A DNA stretch of 64,000 nt from Apostichopus japonicus (lineage: Eukaryota; Echinodermata; Holothuroidea; Aspidochirotida; Stichopodidae): the NCBI RefSeq assembly GCF_037975245.1, contig NC_092578.1:8774501-8838500 (forward strand). Direction: 5' to 3'. Shown here piece by piece: positions 11,140 to 23,619 of the stretch (positions within the stretch are counted from its first letter, which is position 1; the number at the start of each line of letters is the position of its first letter). The position numbers and the translations under genes were made by a program. Below the pieces are notes generated by a model that saw nothing but the letters and a program-made list of their open reading frames with translations, had not been told where the DNA came from and made no database searches.

Positions 11140-11434
11140 AAGTTTTTTCACTGTTCTTGATTTTCCAACTCATTAGGATTTTCATTTATATATATTCATT
11201 TGCCTTTGTCGTTTACCTCCATTACATTAACATAAAGTCTGTTCAAAGTATCTCTTTCGAGATCCGGCTTTAGGAATCACAAATGATTTCGAGTTGGTCA
11301 GCATCATGTTTGATCGCTAGAGTAAGGCAAAATATGTCACCAAAAACAGAACTAGTATTGTTCGATACAGGTGACAAACGCCTACAGTGGAATTACGATC
11401 TTCCTTACCGGTTTCGAACCTCTGGACATACAAT

Positions 11435-11511
11435 CAGCGTCCATAGCCTAGTGGTTAGGGTGTCCGCGTACAGAGCGGAAGGCCCGTGGTTCGAATCCCT
11501 GTGGAGGCTGA
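11435..11511 (+). tRNA. tRNA-like head 2 of SINE locus A (not a functional gene)
   Basis: Nearly identical to head 1, with the same A- and B-box sequences and anticodon-like stem. Its 3' side leads into TTTTTTCACTGTTCTTG and a (TA)n tail at 11559-11610. Confidence 0.55.
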
Positions 11512-11555
11512 AAGTTTTTTCACTGTTCTTGATTTTCCAACTCATCACGATTTTC

Positions 11556-11558
<3 letters not shown>

Positions 11559-11610
<52 letters not shown>
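11559..11610. repeat. (TA)n tail of SINE locus A
   Basis: Pure TA array directly at the 3' end of the second tRNA-like unit. Confidence 0.9.
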
Positions 11611-11612
<2 letters not shown>

Positions 11613-11639
11613 GAATATGATCATACGGGTGTACTATTA

Positions 11640-12900
11640 TAATAAATACTTTCATGATAATTACGGGACAAAGCACGACATGTTTGGATGACTTAGACGT
11701 GACCAGGTAGCCGGGTTACAATTTTAAATGAAATTTGTAGTAAAAATATTGAATTGCCTTTCTTCTCCGTCCTCGTTATTTACATGGAATATCGCCCAAC
11801 AAATATGTTTTCTCATGACGTGCAGCTATATTCAAAGAAAATATGCATGATTGAAGAAACTTAACAGGGGGTGAGGTGATTTGTACAGCAATTATTTACA
11901 GTGATGAAAACGTTACGAATAAGTGATTATTAACAAATTTCGTTTCGGGGAGAATGATTCATATGAATGGTTGTCTTTGTTATACGGATATGTAAATATA
12001 GTATTAAACATCTCTGATTGGAGGAAATTGAACATGTGATAGCGACGTGTGAAAACGTATTCAGTATCATTCTTCATTTGCAACATATTGTTAAGAGCTT
12101 CGTTTCTCTGTACTGTAACAGCTTAGTCAATAATCACCCATGAATCAATAAATCATCGTTAAAATAAACTATATTTGATTGCTTGAGCCTTTGTTCTGCT
12201 AGCTCGTCGTTTTCTTTTCTCGCCACGCGATCAAACATCGAAATTAATTAAAGATTTATTGAACGGGAGTTGGTGCGACACAACCGGAATGAAACTGTTA
12301 CGTTACTTTGATATAAAATTAAAAGAATGGTATCTTTAAACCGTTTCACAAAACGGTATATTTTTATATACTTTAGTACAGTAGTGATTTATGCTATGTG
12401 TGTAGAAGCCGTTAATGTACTGTTCCTTCTACAATCGATAGGTATAGGTTTAGTACTAACAGTGTTATTGTGATCGGCAAAAGTCGATACAGCGGATATG
12501 GAAACAGAACACGCGCTAAGATGCAGTTATCACATCCTCATCGTCAACCGTAGCTTGTAAGTCCTTGTAGAATTTCTCACCAGCTCGACCCTACCCATGA
12601 CTGGAAAGCTGAAACTTCGGCCATTAATGGCAACTTCAGGTTTCCGTATCATCACCATTTAGATTTTTAACCTTAAGAGCTCAAAGTTTTCGTCACATGT
12701 CAACAAGCCTCATTACACTCCTGACCTGTCAACAAGCTTCATTACATACCAAAGCTGCAAACAAGCTTACTGACACACCGGTAAACAACTTTCGTGCACC
12801 ACTCTTGGGAAAGCCTTAACTTGGACAAACTTTGCCTCATTTTCCCCGATTTTGCACGATATGTGGAGTGTTAGTTCACATGTCGTCTCCACACGGAGTT
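11640..12900. other. intergenic, no gene seen
   Basis: No coding, RNA or strong repeat signal. Around 12680-12790 there are imperfect repeats of a CAACAAGCTTCATTAC-type motif. Confidence 0.5.
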
Positions 12901-12908
12901 GCACGACA

Positions 12909-13232
12909 TTGGAGTGTTAGCTCAGTGGTTAACGCAGGTGCCTTTCAATCATAAGGTCCCCGGTTCGAGTCACTCCAAGATTAATGTATGTCGTCCAGTT
13001 ACAGTTGTTGACAATTGACAGTTCATGATCATGTACGTTAAATATGAGTGTAAGAGACTGATTCGGAGAGCCTGCGGCTTTGATAAGCCAATGAGGCTTC
13101 TTCGCGAGTTCCTGCTCGCAGGAGGATCTAAAATACATACCTACATACATACACACACGCATGCATACAAACGTACAAAACAGAGACACACCTGCATACA
13201 AACACGTACGTACATACACACACACGCACATT
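12909..13232 (+). mobile_element. tRNA-derived SINE with ACAT-type tail, copy 1
   Basis: The tRNA-like head starts at 12909 with A-box TTAGCTCAGTGGTTAACGC, and acceptor-like GGAGTG/CACTCC pairs to 12977. The B-box is GGTTCGAGTCACTCC. A unique body of about 160 bp (GTCGTCCAGTTACAG, then the ATGAGGCTTCTTCGCGAGTT region) and a CATACATACA-type tail follow. A second copy lies on the minus strand at 51061-51285. Confidence 0.8.
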
Positions 13233-13234
13233 AT

Positions 13235-14230
13235 ATATGTATAACGAATGTAATGTTTTTTTTTTACTGTTTGAATGGGTAAAGCTTTGATAATATTACT
13301 GTCTCGTTGCAATCTGCCCGACGTTTCACTGAGTGATGTCTCGCATTAAATTGTTATCAGACCCTATTTTACAGTAACCTATCAATGTGTTTCTGACAGG
13401 ATGTTTAGAACTCAACGCCAAAAAATGCAATGTTCACATTACCCCGTGTGATCGAACAATCTGATATAAATTTTACCAGATTATTTCACTTTCTGTCAAA
13501 GCCGATATAATTGTAAATAAACAAACTTTTATGATCAGAAAGTCAGCTTCACATCTTGATTTATAATAGACATAATTTTGCTAACCAGGCTGTACATTTC
13601 GAAGCGGTTATATATATATCATCTATAAAGGAGGTCGAGTCATCTTCAAGTTATTTGCTAAAAACATCTCAATAACATACTAAACGTTTATGAATAACAG
13701 TTGGGAGAGGTTAGGTTGGCAGACGTTCTCTAATCCCCCCCCCCCCCCATACACACCCAAAACACCAGCGCATCATATTTCCATACGATAGTAATATACT
13801 ATGGAATTGCGGAGTAAAGTTCAGCATGGGTTACACAAGGGGGCCGAACATTGCCTATGGGTGTTGGGAGGTTGATGCAATATTCATCAACCATCAATTT
13901 CTCTTCTATAATTGCAATCGTTATGAGCAGTCTCAAAGCAAAAGTTATTTTTTAGGGGATTAGGATGGAGTGAGTGGGGCAGGGGGTTGGTTTGTGGGTA
14001 TAAGGGGGAAGCAATATGGGCAACAACTATCACTATTAACTAAAAGGGCTGCTTTAACTACGGACAATTTTAACCGGGTCGATAGCTTAAGCAACTGACA
14101 ATTCTGTTCCATGACGTCACTGGGTATATTCATCTTGATTGTCCGTTGGGAAGATTCAGGATACTGTAGGTTAAATAAAAGGATCGTCTTTTATGCTAAA
14201 TCTCTGGATAGGTAATTGAAGGCTAACATT
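13235..14230. other. intergenic, no gene seen
   Basis: AT-rich sequence with a C-run at 13735-13749 and poly-T at 13256-13265. No supported feature. Confidence 0.5.
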
Positions 14231-14234
14231 GATG

Positions 14235-14545
14235 ATGACGTCACTTCCTCATTGCATATCTAAAGGTTGAGGTGAATCAACACTTATATCAATTTTAATC
14301 ATTCAGGCAAAACATCATGTTCTTTTAATAACATATAAACAACAGAGAGCATCGTTGGATTACATTGAGCACCATCTGTTCTTGACACATTTGTATATGC
14401 ATTGTTAATATGTCATGTGAGGGCTATAACATGTCTTATTTTTCCCATTGAGTTTAGTGTTACATCTGATGGAACTGATCTAATAATCGATGGGTTAGAC
14501 TACAATGTCCAGTCACTTTAACTGATGAACGTCAACTGCTTAAGA
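14235..14545 (+). repeat. dispersed repeat family X, copy 1
   Basis: Shares ordered blocks with 17283-17575 and 44095-44370: a start near TGACGTC-CCTCATTGCA, GAGCA-C-TTGGAT-ACAT-GA-CACCAT-TGTTC, ATGTCAT-GAG-CCAT, TTGAGTTT-GTGTT-CATC-GA-GGAACT, and GTCCAGTCACTTTAACTGATGAAC. The identity of the element is unknown. Confidence 0.7.
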
Positions 14546-17280
14546 GTTGAAGTTGAAAAGAAGAAATAGGAAAGGAAACAAAAATTGAATTCGATAAGGA
14601 AAATGGTCTAATAACAAGGAGGAGAATGAACCAAAATGTGATGCATGAATTATTCAGACAACCATTAGCGTGTGGATTGTGAACCACGAAGGTTCAACGT
14701 TACATAAAAACATAACATCCATCACAAAAGCTCAAGCGTTCGAAGCATTTCCGTTTTATAGGAATGACTTTGCAGCACACTTTTCTGCACGAGTTTGACC
14801 AATTCTATTTATAGCTCACTATAATCACGTGCCGGTAATTCACCTTCTACATGACCTACGGAGAAGGGGAGCTGGGGTGTGGATTTATCTGTCACTTTTT
14901 GTTTTGCCTTGTCTAAACATGTATAATAATTATCCAGGCTGCTGTAATCATTGAAAATTCGGGTCAACGTAACAAGTATGACTGCATCATTGGTATACCG
15001 ACGTAAAAGCAATGTCCGGTTTCATTTCTACGAGGAAATTGACAGCTAGCTAACCGTAAAATTATCATTTTGTGTTTTGTCGTAGGCATACCAAAGTCCG
15101 TGAAAATGTTGGAATCTTTCTATAAATGGTCGAAAGTTTGAGGAAAACACCGAAATCTTGCAACAGTTTGTTTTGACCTTTCGTTGTACCCTCATACATC
15201 CTCCTACTTTATTGAGTACCTCCTAATGATATTACTATCCCGAGGTTTCAAGAAAAGTTGCTATTTTGAGATTTAAATAGTCTGTTAAACTTTTAAAACG
15301 TTAACAATTCAAGGAATAAATCGAAATATTTGGGAGATATCAGTATTAAAATTTGTGTCATGAGTGTGTCATTTTGTCAGGTCATGAAGACAAAGTGTTG
15401 CCGAAAGTGCAAACACGCGGCTATCCCTTTAGCTATTCTTCTTCTCTTTTTTTTTCTTTGCATTTTTCCTTCTTTTTTCCATGTTCAAGCTGATTTTACG
15501 CACTTGACACTGAAACAATGAAAGCACTTATTAGGTAACTGCTCAAAAATTCAACATGTTTGATCCACCATTATTTTGGAAAGCTCAACTTTATAACGGA
15601 AAATATGTAGTGCTATAAATAATAAGTCTACTAAAATTAATGCAAATGAGAATCGGTCTGTAATATTGTGATTTGTTCGAGCTATCACTTTTGTCTGTCA
15701 AAGAACTTTTGGGTTGCTATTTCCATGCAGGGTGGAATAAAAATGTTCTTACCTTTTCTTTGGGGGGGGGGGGGGGATGTCGTTCATCTCGATCACATAG
15801 ACACCTGATGATGATTGGGTGTGCTTCTGATACCTTAACTAAGACTCTTCTCAGACGCGTAAAGTAAAGATATTGTTAGAGAATTATATTGTATACAAGC
15901 ATTTACAGATGCCTGTAGCAGCGGCGAATTAGATATAGGAGGCTGAAATTTGATGGAAACAGCCAGATGCGAAGGAAGGAGCTTGTGAAGGAGGGGCATT
16001 CCAGCCCTCCCTCCTTGTGCACGCCATTGGCGTTTAGTACTGTTGCCAGATAATGGTACCGCTTGGAACCACATCGTGACCGGGTTTGCGTTACTTCTAT
16101 ACCAAACAAACGTAATACAAAAACTTAAATGGATCTATCCACTAACAAGTAACGAATTGTGAACGTATTTAATTTAGTATTTTATTTTTCTCATTCCAAT
16201 TAAAGGGGTTTTCTTATATAATCGTACCTGGTCCTACCGAGGGGATACCATTACACGGTGCTTTATCAGGGACCTTAAGTTTCCTCGAAGAGGTCGAGTT
16301 TGATTTCCCAGATTGCGAATAAAAAATGCTAGAAAAGTTGATTTGACAGCAAATGATAATAATGGATTCAAATGAGCCTCACATACGTACCTCAAGTAGG
16401 AGGATATTAATGTCCATGTGCTCAATGTCTTTCGTCGTTGTATAGTCATCAATTGAATGCTTGATACGTGTTACCGGAGGCCGGTTAAAACGCAAAACGT
16501 TCATTGTGAATTCTGGACTGCTCACATAGCGTAAACATCTTGTCGTATAGATTTTAATAATATGAAAGCAAATGCACCCCTCGAATGGCATTAATCTATC
16601 TCTATTGTTATAAACTTGTTTCGAAAAAAAGGAAGATGTGGTTCTTCAATGAGTATCGATAAAGTCCGCCAGGGTGTTACGTGTTGGACATAACGGGGAC
16701 TACTTGGTATTACAGTAATGGCGGTTTTCTTCATCTCTTCATTGTTTATCAGAATGTAGTCCATTGACTGGTAAAACAAATAGAACAAAGAACAAGGAAT
16801 CGGATAACCTTCTTTCTAGAACAAACTAGTTTATCCTGAGACGTGTACAACGAACACATACACCGAAGAGCTGAAGACATCCCCGAAGATCAAGTGTAGT
16901 ATCTGTTCCCTTTCGAGGGGAATGGTCATACACACCTCACGATGGTCACACAGTCACAGTCTCGATGCAAGGGGACTATGGTTGAGAGCGGATCAGATGT
17001 TCGGTAGTTTGGTTTTCGTGCCCAGGTTCTTTTCTGGGTGAGTTTTCTTTAAAAAAAAATGTATGCCCGGTATTCAATCATGGGAGAATGATCGACAGAT
17101 AGATTTTGCTGTAATTTGATTACTCACTTAAATAATGAATAAAGCAAAATTTTAGTCTTGATGTTATAACAGAAAAAAAAAAACTTTGAGTCCAATATTT
17201 TGTTTCTGTAGCTTTTCCAGTATTTTTCAAGATATGTATCGTTAAATATACTTAATTTCTGGAATATTCGTTTAGGCTAA
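14546..17280. other. intergenic, no gene seen
   Basis: No convincing coding exon on either strand. It holds a G-run at 15761-15776 and poly-T at 15448-15457. Short open frames are AT-rich and lack conserved motifs. Confidence 0.45.
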
Positions 17281-17282
17281 CT

Positions 17283-17575
17283 TGATGGTGACGTCGGCTC
17301 CTCATTGCAGTTCTTATAGTTAATGTCAATCCGTGGTTTCTTAAGGTCAACCAGAATATGTTCGTTAAACTTCATATACGCAACAGAGCACCCTTGGATG
17401 GCATTCAACACCATTTGTCCTTAACAAATTGGTAATAAATTATAAACATGTCATTGGAGACCATATCATCTTAATTTCTCCCTTTGAGTTTTGTATTGCA
17501 ACTGAGGAACTAGTCTGATGGGCTGTGTACTAAACTAAAAGGTCCAGTCACTTTAACTAGTGAACCTCAACTTTT
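17283..17575 (+). repeat. dispersed repeat family X, copy 2
   Basis: Second copy of the family seen at 14235 and 44095, in the same orientation. GTCCAGTCACTTTAACTAGTGAAC near its end is the best-conserved block. Confidence 0.7.
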
Positions 17576-18213
17576 TAAAGGGTTATTCCAAAAAACAAAC
17601 AAAAAACAAGTAAATGTGCTATACAACCCTAGCTAGACCGAGAGCAGTGGTTTTTAACGGTCCACGGCATATCACAGTTAATTTGGTTCCTGAAGTTATC
17701 AAAACACACTAAGGGGTATATATATATATTTTTTGTGAATCTCAAACAAAGTTCATAAAATCACTACTACTACTATCCGGTATGAGAATTGCTACAACAC
17801 TGTTGCTTATAATGGGGCCATATTGACACTGGTATACTTTGGTTTTCTTGCAAAAGTGATATAGATTGAATTCTATGTATATTAAAATGTTATCCCATGG
17901 TCTTGCTGGCTTGTATGTCTCTGGCATCGCAACGAATATAATGCTTGTTTCCGTGTAGGTTGGGTAAATCTTTGCCAACACATTTATACCCAACAATGAG
18001 TTTAATTGCTTGGCTTACCACAAATAGCCCATTACGAAAAAATTCATTCCACCTTCAGAGTGACAAGAAAAAAAGGACTTTTAGGGAATTCGATGGCGCT
18101 AGTTTGAAACAGGGTGTTTTTTTTTATATAAAATAATTATATGGCTCTTAAAGGCATCCGTAGATTCACTTATAGGAGAATAGCGCCTCATCAGGCCACG
18201 TATTTAGTGGACG

Positions 18214-18486
18214 GTGGCTGCAAGCATGCCGGTCGCAGAGATGTCACCACCTCTGGCCAAAGGCAAGGATTCACGCACGCCACCTAGTACGCTTCTGGTC
18301 GATTTGACCGACCCTCTGCGCATCCTCCCGGGTTCTTTTGCGACAACAAGGGAGACATGGTACGGGATCCTAGGCCACAAAAAGTACCATACCTACAGCC
18401 AAAGGTATTATCGCCAGAGGCCTGTCTTGAACCCTAGCCACGATTTACACGACCGACGAGGAATGAGTCTTTCGTCACCCTCTTAA
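18214..18486 (+). other. open frame of 90 codons, unrecognised
   Basis: An open frame less AT-rich than its surroundings (MAASMPVAEMSPPLAKGKDS and so on). It has no recognised domain, signal peptide or neighbouring exon. It could be part of a repeat or an exon of an unknown gene. I cannot support a function. Confidence 0.2.
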
Positions 18487-18594
18487 CGGCATCGGCCACC
18501 ACATCAGCTAGTAAATTATGTGGTTGAATTAATATATCAAGACTTCGGCGTCGACTACTGAAAGAGAAAAAGAAATTTATAACGTGTGTAACCA

Positions 18595-18664
18595 ATCATT
18601 GATGGAGTCGAACTCAGTTTCATCGGGTTACCAGTCACTGCTCTACCATCTGAGCCATTTGACA
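18595..18664 (-). tRNA. tRNA-like sequence, probably SINE-derived
   Basis: On the minus strand: A-box TGGCTCAGATGGTAGAGCAG and B-box GAGTTCGACTCCATCAAT at tRNA-like spacing. The anticodon stem does not pair well. A single copy is seen in this window. Confidence 0.45.
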
Positions 18665-19103
18665 AGATAACTTTTAACGAGCTTAACTTGGTATTATTGG
18701 TTGGATACAATCTATTGGTAACAGTGAATGACACTGCCTTCAACGAAATCTCTATGCATCCTGTTTCACTCTCATTAGAACAAAGGATCTGAATATCTTT
18801 ATTAACAAGAAGCTCACGCTTCAATGTCTTTGTTTACTTACGTTGCAGCAAGCAGTAAGAATGTCGTCTCCTTTTAAGACGTAAATGTACAATAGGCGTA
18901 TGCCCCGATACTATCGATGACTTCGAAGCAAGCAGTAAAAGAAAAACGGATTCCGTGAAATCTTCTTATTCACAAAAGGTCGCTTACGATTATGCTCGCA
19001 AGAGAGTTCTTGCTGTAAGTTGTCTCCCTTTACAACTATATTCTATGCAGACGATTATGAACTGAGATTAAGCCTAACATTTCAACAATCAAGTTCAAGA
19101 CTT

Positions 19104-19127
19104 CAACTCCCCCTGGATACGCGCCTG
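19104..19127 (-). repeat. solo end of hAT-like MITE family
   Basis: CCCCCTGGATACGCGCCTG matches the right terminus of the element at 7600-9556. No partner end is found nearby. Confidence 0.5.
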
Positions 19128-19744
19128 TGACTAATCTTATTTAGTAATCTGAATGGCTGGAAATAGCACAGTAATTCGAAACTCGAAACATAATTCATAG
19201 GGTTTTGAGTTTATGCAAGTAGATTTGGGAAAAAAAGGGGATCGGGAATTCGTCAACTACAAGACTTTGTTTAGCCCGCAGTTACTTGCTGTATTTATTG
19301 ATACTCTGAAACTGCGGTATTTGCGTGTATATTTTGTCAGCACTCTGACATGGCCGACTCTATCAGTAGCTAAAATCTCTATAAAGCATAAGTTATAGGA
19401 GACAATAGCTAGTCCCCTGCAAGGTCGTAGCTACTCTCCTTTCACCGCCGCCCCTCCCTCTCATTTCATTTGCCGATACGTTACTGAACCATGACAGTTG
19501 TATATTAGATCTCTATAACCATGGAGCTATAGCTCCATGCTATAACAAAGATATAAACGAACGGAATAAAACTAAATTTCCTACTCCTATTGATTTGAAA
19601 AGAGGTGTTTGCGTCACCTCTCATAGAGTGTGGGTTTGAAAAAATTGAACATAGAACAAATAAATGATTTGCTTTTCATCCAGAACTCACCTCAATTTAT
19701 TATGTCTTTCATCCAGAACTCTGTTTCACTCTGTTTAACAAAAG

Positions 19745-19985
19745 ATGTTGTGTCATTGAAATAGGCGTGACATGACAAAAATCAGGTTTAAGCATGAAAG
19801 GTATAAACGTAGTTCGGTAAATTGGGTAATCTTATATACGTAACCATGGTATCGTCTTGTATTAGGATCTTATATTGCCATTGGGTAACACGCAAATGTG
19901 TCACGCTCACTTCATACGATTTGACGAAAATATATCTTACCATCAAGAACATGCACAATTGAGTGGGACCATCATCATCATATTT
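19745..19985. repeat. direct repeat pair, copy 1
   Basis: Shares CAGGTTTAAGCATGAAAGGT, TAAACGTAG, GGTAAATTGGGTAA, GTATCGTC-TGTATTAGGA and GTCACGCTCACTT in order with 20805-21040. It is an unidentified repeat. Confidence 0.8.
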
Positions 19986-20804
19986 AATTAGACGATGGGC
20001 CAACGGAGACATTCCTCCCTCCCCCCCCCCCCCCTAACTAACATAACTTCCTCACCCGACCCAAATTTGTTACAAAGTATTGTAAGTGTTGTAAGTGTCA
20101 AAAGGAAGGAAGAACCAATGAGAACATGTGAACTATAGAAACATTCTTTGTTTTCCGTTTCAAGTCATGGATGATTAGATATTACGTTGATCCCAAGAAC
20201 TAACCCGCCATGAAATGGAAGAAAAGCTAACAGGGAAAGCATTCTTATAAGAAACCCCTCTGAAAAAAGTGCACTTTGTACAATCAAAACAGAAATATAT
20301 GCTGCTTGATCCTCTCTATGGATTTCAAACTGAAGACATTAGATCGAATAAAAGGGAATGATACAATCGTGGCACACCTGTTTTCAATCTTGCAATCACA
20401 TGAACTACGATTGTGGCAGAGGTCAGGCATAGTTTTCCTCCTCACTAGTAGGGGATTTTCCCTATAGCAGGGGATTCTCCCTGCTTGCATACTGGATGTC
20501 TCTGCTCCCATTTTGCGTATGAGTGAGAAGATATAATTCTGTCAACAAGATCGATCAGTGGCTATATGCGAAATATTGTAAAGTCAAGTCAATTTTAGTC
20601 AATTTTTTCATGTTATTTACCAATGATTCAAATTTATTTTCTTTTATATGTTTGTTTCCATTTATTTGTGTTTTGTACATTCTGTTGTAGTGGAATGTAG
20701 CAAATCAGTAGCCTATCAGTTGACACATGCAGCTGAATTGAATCATGTGAACTGTAAGATAGCCTATATGCCATAAGTAAAGAACCCATAATGAGGGGGG
20801 GGGG

Positions 20805-21040
20805 GAGAAAGGATGTTGTGTCATTTTATTAGGCGTGACATGTAAAAAATCAGGTTTAAGCATGAAAGGTATAAACGTAGCTAGGTAAATTGGGTAACCG
20901 TACCCAACCATCGTATCGTCCTGTATTAGGAACTGGTATTACTATTGGGTAACTCGCAAATGCGTCACGCTCACTTGATACAGTTTGACGCAAATATATC
21001 TTGTCGTCAAGAAAATAACGTGAGAACAAGAGAGTAGGGA
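20805..21040. repeat. direct repeat pair, copy 2
   Basis: Second copy of the 19745 repeat, same orientation, about 1.06 kb downstream. It sits next to a G-run (20798-20808). Confidence 0.8.
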
Positions 21041-21339
21041 TGCAAAGCGAGGACTGAAGCAGGAGCACGTACAAGGGCAACGCAGCGAAAGACCCCCCCC
21101 CCCAAAAAAAAGAAGCGAATCCCTTAGGGATTTTCGCCCCCACCATGTTTTCTTAGGGATTGTCACCCCACCATGTTTTTCTGTTAGCTAGGACCCTCAG
21201 CTATAACAATCTGCTTGTTTGCCTTTTAATTAATGGTTGGTGTGATCACCAAATTGCCAACACATTCATTAAAACTTGGAATTTAAGAATATGTCATATC
21301 TTTGTAATTAAATAACCTAAAAGCACAACGTTAGTGTCT

Positions 21340-22300
21340 CAGTATATATATTTGAAGCTGTCTTGGTGAAACCAATGACAACCAGGAAAGTCAAAGTCAT
21401 CCCTAATTTAGGGCTGTTGCCATGGCAATAGCCATGATGAAATTTGGACTTTGAGAAAAATATCACATAATATACATATACCAAACAATACAAACTAATT
21501 GTCTTTTCTACATTGATTTGACGTTGCCCGGTTGATTGCAGTCAAGATCTGGATCAATTAAGGTCACTGTCATGTCGAAATAGGGCTGTTGCCATGGTAA
21601 CACCATGATGAACAATTCAAATTATAGAACAAAATGTAAAGTTACTAATGGCTAACTGTATATTTGAGCAAAGACATGACATTTTCTTCTCAAATTAGAA
21701 TTACAATTCTATCAGCAAAGTGTTGGGAATGAGCTTAATTTGCAATGATCTTGATGTAATCTACCAGGCAGCCCTAAATCTATACATATAAACATTGACA
21801 CTTAGCTTGTGTAACTTTCTATGTTGTTTAGTTACATAAATATGACAGTTTGTTGTCAAAGTCCATTTCAAACTCAAATTCAGTCAGCCTAGTGTTGCCA
21901 TGGCAACAGTCTTAATTGAGCTCGATAGTAACCTTAAATGGGCCTGATCTTGAGCTCAATCAACCAGACAGTCTGAAAGTTTTATGCCAAAGACACATTG
22001 ATTGTGTTTCCATGTTTCAAAGATACAATTAAATGAATTATCTTAAATTCCCAACCCCACCCCAAGAAAGTTTTGAAGCAATGTCATCGCTACGGTCCTG
22101 ATTGGGCATAATAAAAACCTTAAATGACTCATATCTTGATTGTAATCAACCAGCCACCATACAATTGATGTAACAAAACACTTAGATTGTGTTTTTCATG
22201 TTGTATACTCCGAAAGATATGATTTTTCCCAATTTTTATAGTGTTGCCATGGGAAACAGGCCTGGTGGCCACACCCACCACTAATATAATCGCAAACAAG
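21340..22300 (+). repeat. degenerate tandem repeat block with RFX X-box-like palindromes
   Basis: About four or five degenerate units of 170-330 bp. Each carries a variant of GTTGCCATGGCAAC (21416, 21588, 21894, 22243), then a variable segment containing GATCTTGA-T-AATC-ACCAG and ACATTGATTGTGTTTC-like text. No coding frame. Confidence 0.65.
21894..21907. promoter_or_regulatory. perfect X-box (RFX-type) palindrome
   Basis: GTTGCCATGGCAAC is a perfect inverted repeat fitting the RFX consensus GTNRCC-AT-GGYAAC. It lies in a repeat block with related sites at 21416, 21588 and 22243. No nearby transcription start is known, so regulatory use is unproven. Confidence 0.4.
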
Positions 22301-22944
22301 TTTTTTCCTATTTTAAGTTGTTAAAGTTGAAAAGTTTTATGTCGTAAATTTAAAATTTTCTTCTTGAATGTCGCATTGCTTTCAAGTCGTTAGTTCTTGC
22401 TATGCTTGCACTCCTAATTTGAAATTAGGCTGCTTACAGTATTTTAGTCGTCCAAATATTTCAATAGTTGACAAATTCTTCTAGACTATATCCTTAACAA
22501 GTAGGGTGGTTCTGAAAGATTCTAATTACAGGATTATTTTACGGGCGAAAACATAATTTTAATATGAGGGTATACTTCTACCATGACATGAAAGTCTTAT
22601 GTTATTCTTTTGAATTGTTACACTGTAAACCTAAGTAGTCAGTTAAGCCCACTTTAACTGACTAATAGGATACTTGTTTAAGGGTTTTCGGCATATCCAA
22701 ATTGACTATAACTTTTAAACAGGGAGTTGTTAAAGGCCCTTATATAAGTACCAATTATTCATCAAGTGCATGGACATATAGCATGGGTCTGGAGGGTGAT
22801 TGAAAGAATGAAGGGGAGAAGGGAGGGGGCAGGCGGTAGTCCCACACCAACTCCTCGAAGTGGAAGACGAAAAATACTATAGACAACATAAATAACAACA
22901 AGTACGGTAATTAATTCATAACATGACATTCATTTCCGAAGATA

Positions 22945-23035
22945 TAATGCACCTCCGATGTTGAAGGGGTTATATCTCAATATGAAAAATAGTATACAAA
23001 TGATACAGAAATGAAACCTGCTCTTATAAATTTAT
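22945..23035. repeat. direct repeat with 26022-26105, copy 1
   Basis: ACCTCCGATGTTGA and then GATACAGAAATGAAACCTGC recur in the same order at 26022-26105. The two copies bracket the scrambled LINE region. Confidence 0.75.
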
Positions 23036-23224
23036 TATCTCTGTAAACTGTGTAGGTGACAGTTCCCTGGAAATGTGGCCTTTCCAAAATCTACCATGGT
23101 TTGATTTTAGCGTTTGAACACATAATGATAATAATACTAATAACAACAACAATAACGACGACGGCGGCGATGAATATGTTGTAATTGCGATTGTATTTAG
23201 CCGTTTTCGGTAGTGCAATGTCCT

Positions 23225-23228
<4 letters not shown>

Positions 23229-23277
<49 letters not shown>

Positions 23278-23464
23278 ATATATACATATATTTATATATA
23301 TATATATATATCTATATATATATATATCTATATATATCTATATCTATATCTATATCTATATCTATATCTATATATCTATATATATCTATATCTATCTATC
23401 TATCTATATATATATATATATATCTTTATCCATATATATATATCTATATCTATATATATATATT

Positions 23465-23545
<81 letters not shown>
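23229..23545. repeat. (TA)n / (TATC)n microsatellite
   Basis: About 320 bp of TA with TATATC and TACATA interruptions. It yields long Ile/Tyr open frames on both strands that are not genes. Confidence 0.95.
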
Positions 23546-23549
<4 letters not shown>

Positions 23550-23619
23550 CGATAACAGAACTATACACTATCCTCATAAAATACAGATACAGAATTCCAC
23601 CTACGAAAATGTGGGTGCA

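Larger units (their letters stand above)
11025..11610 (+). mobile_element. two-headed tRNA-derived SINE-like element, locus A
   Basis: Two tRNA-like heads (about 11063-11139 and 11435-11511) are separated by a unique body of about 300 bp. The leader TTCGAACCTCTGGACATACA precedes each head (11041 and 11413, offset 372). Each head has a GCGTCCA/TGGAGGC acceptor-like pairing, CCTA/TAGG D-stem, TCCGC/GCGGA anticodon-like stem and GGTTCGAATCC B-box. After the second head comes a short tail ending in (TA)n. The same head-body-head order occurs on the minus strand at 53.6-54.3 kb. Confidence 0.8.

Noticed and set aside
18185-18230. CTGATGAGG on the minus strand as another hammerhead core
   Set aside because: No stem II hairpin followed by GAAA, and no closing GTC with stem I pairing.
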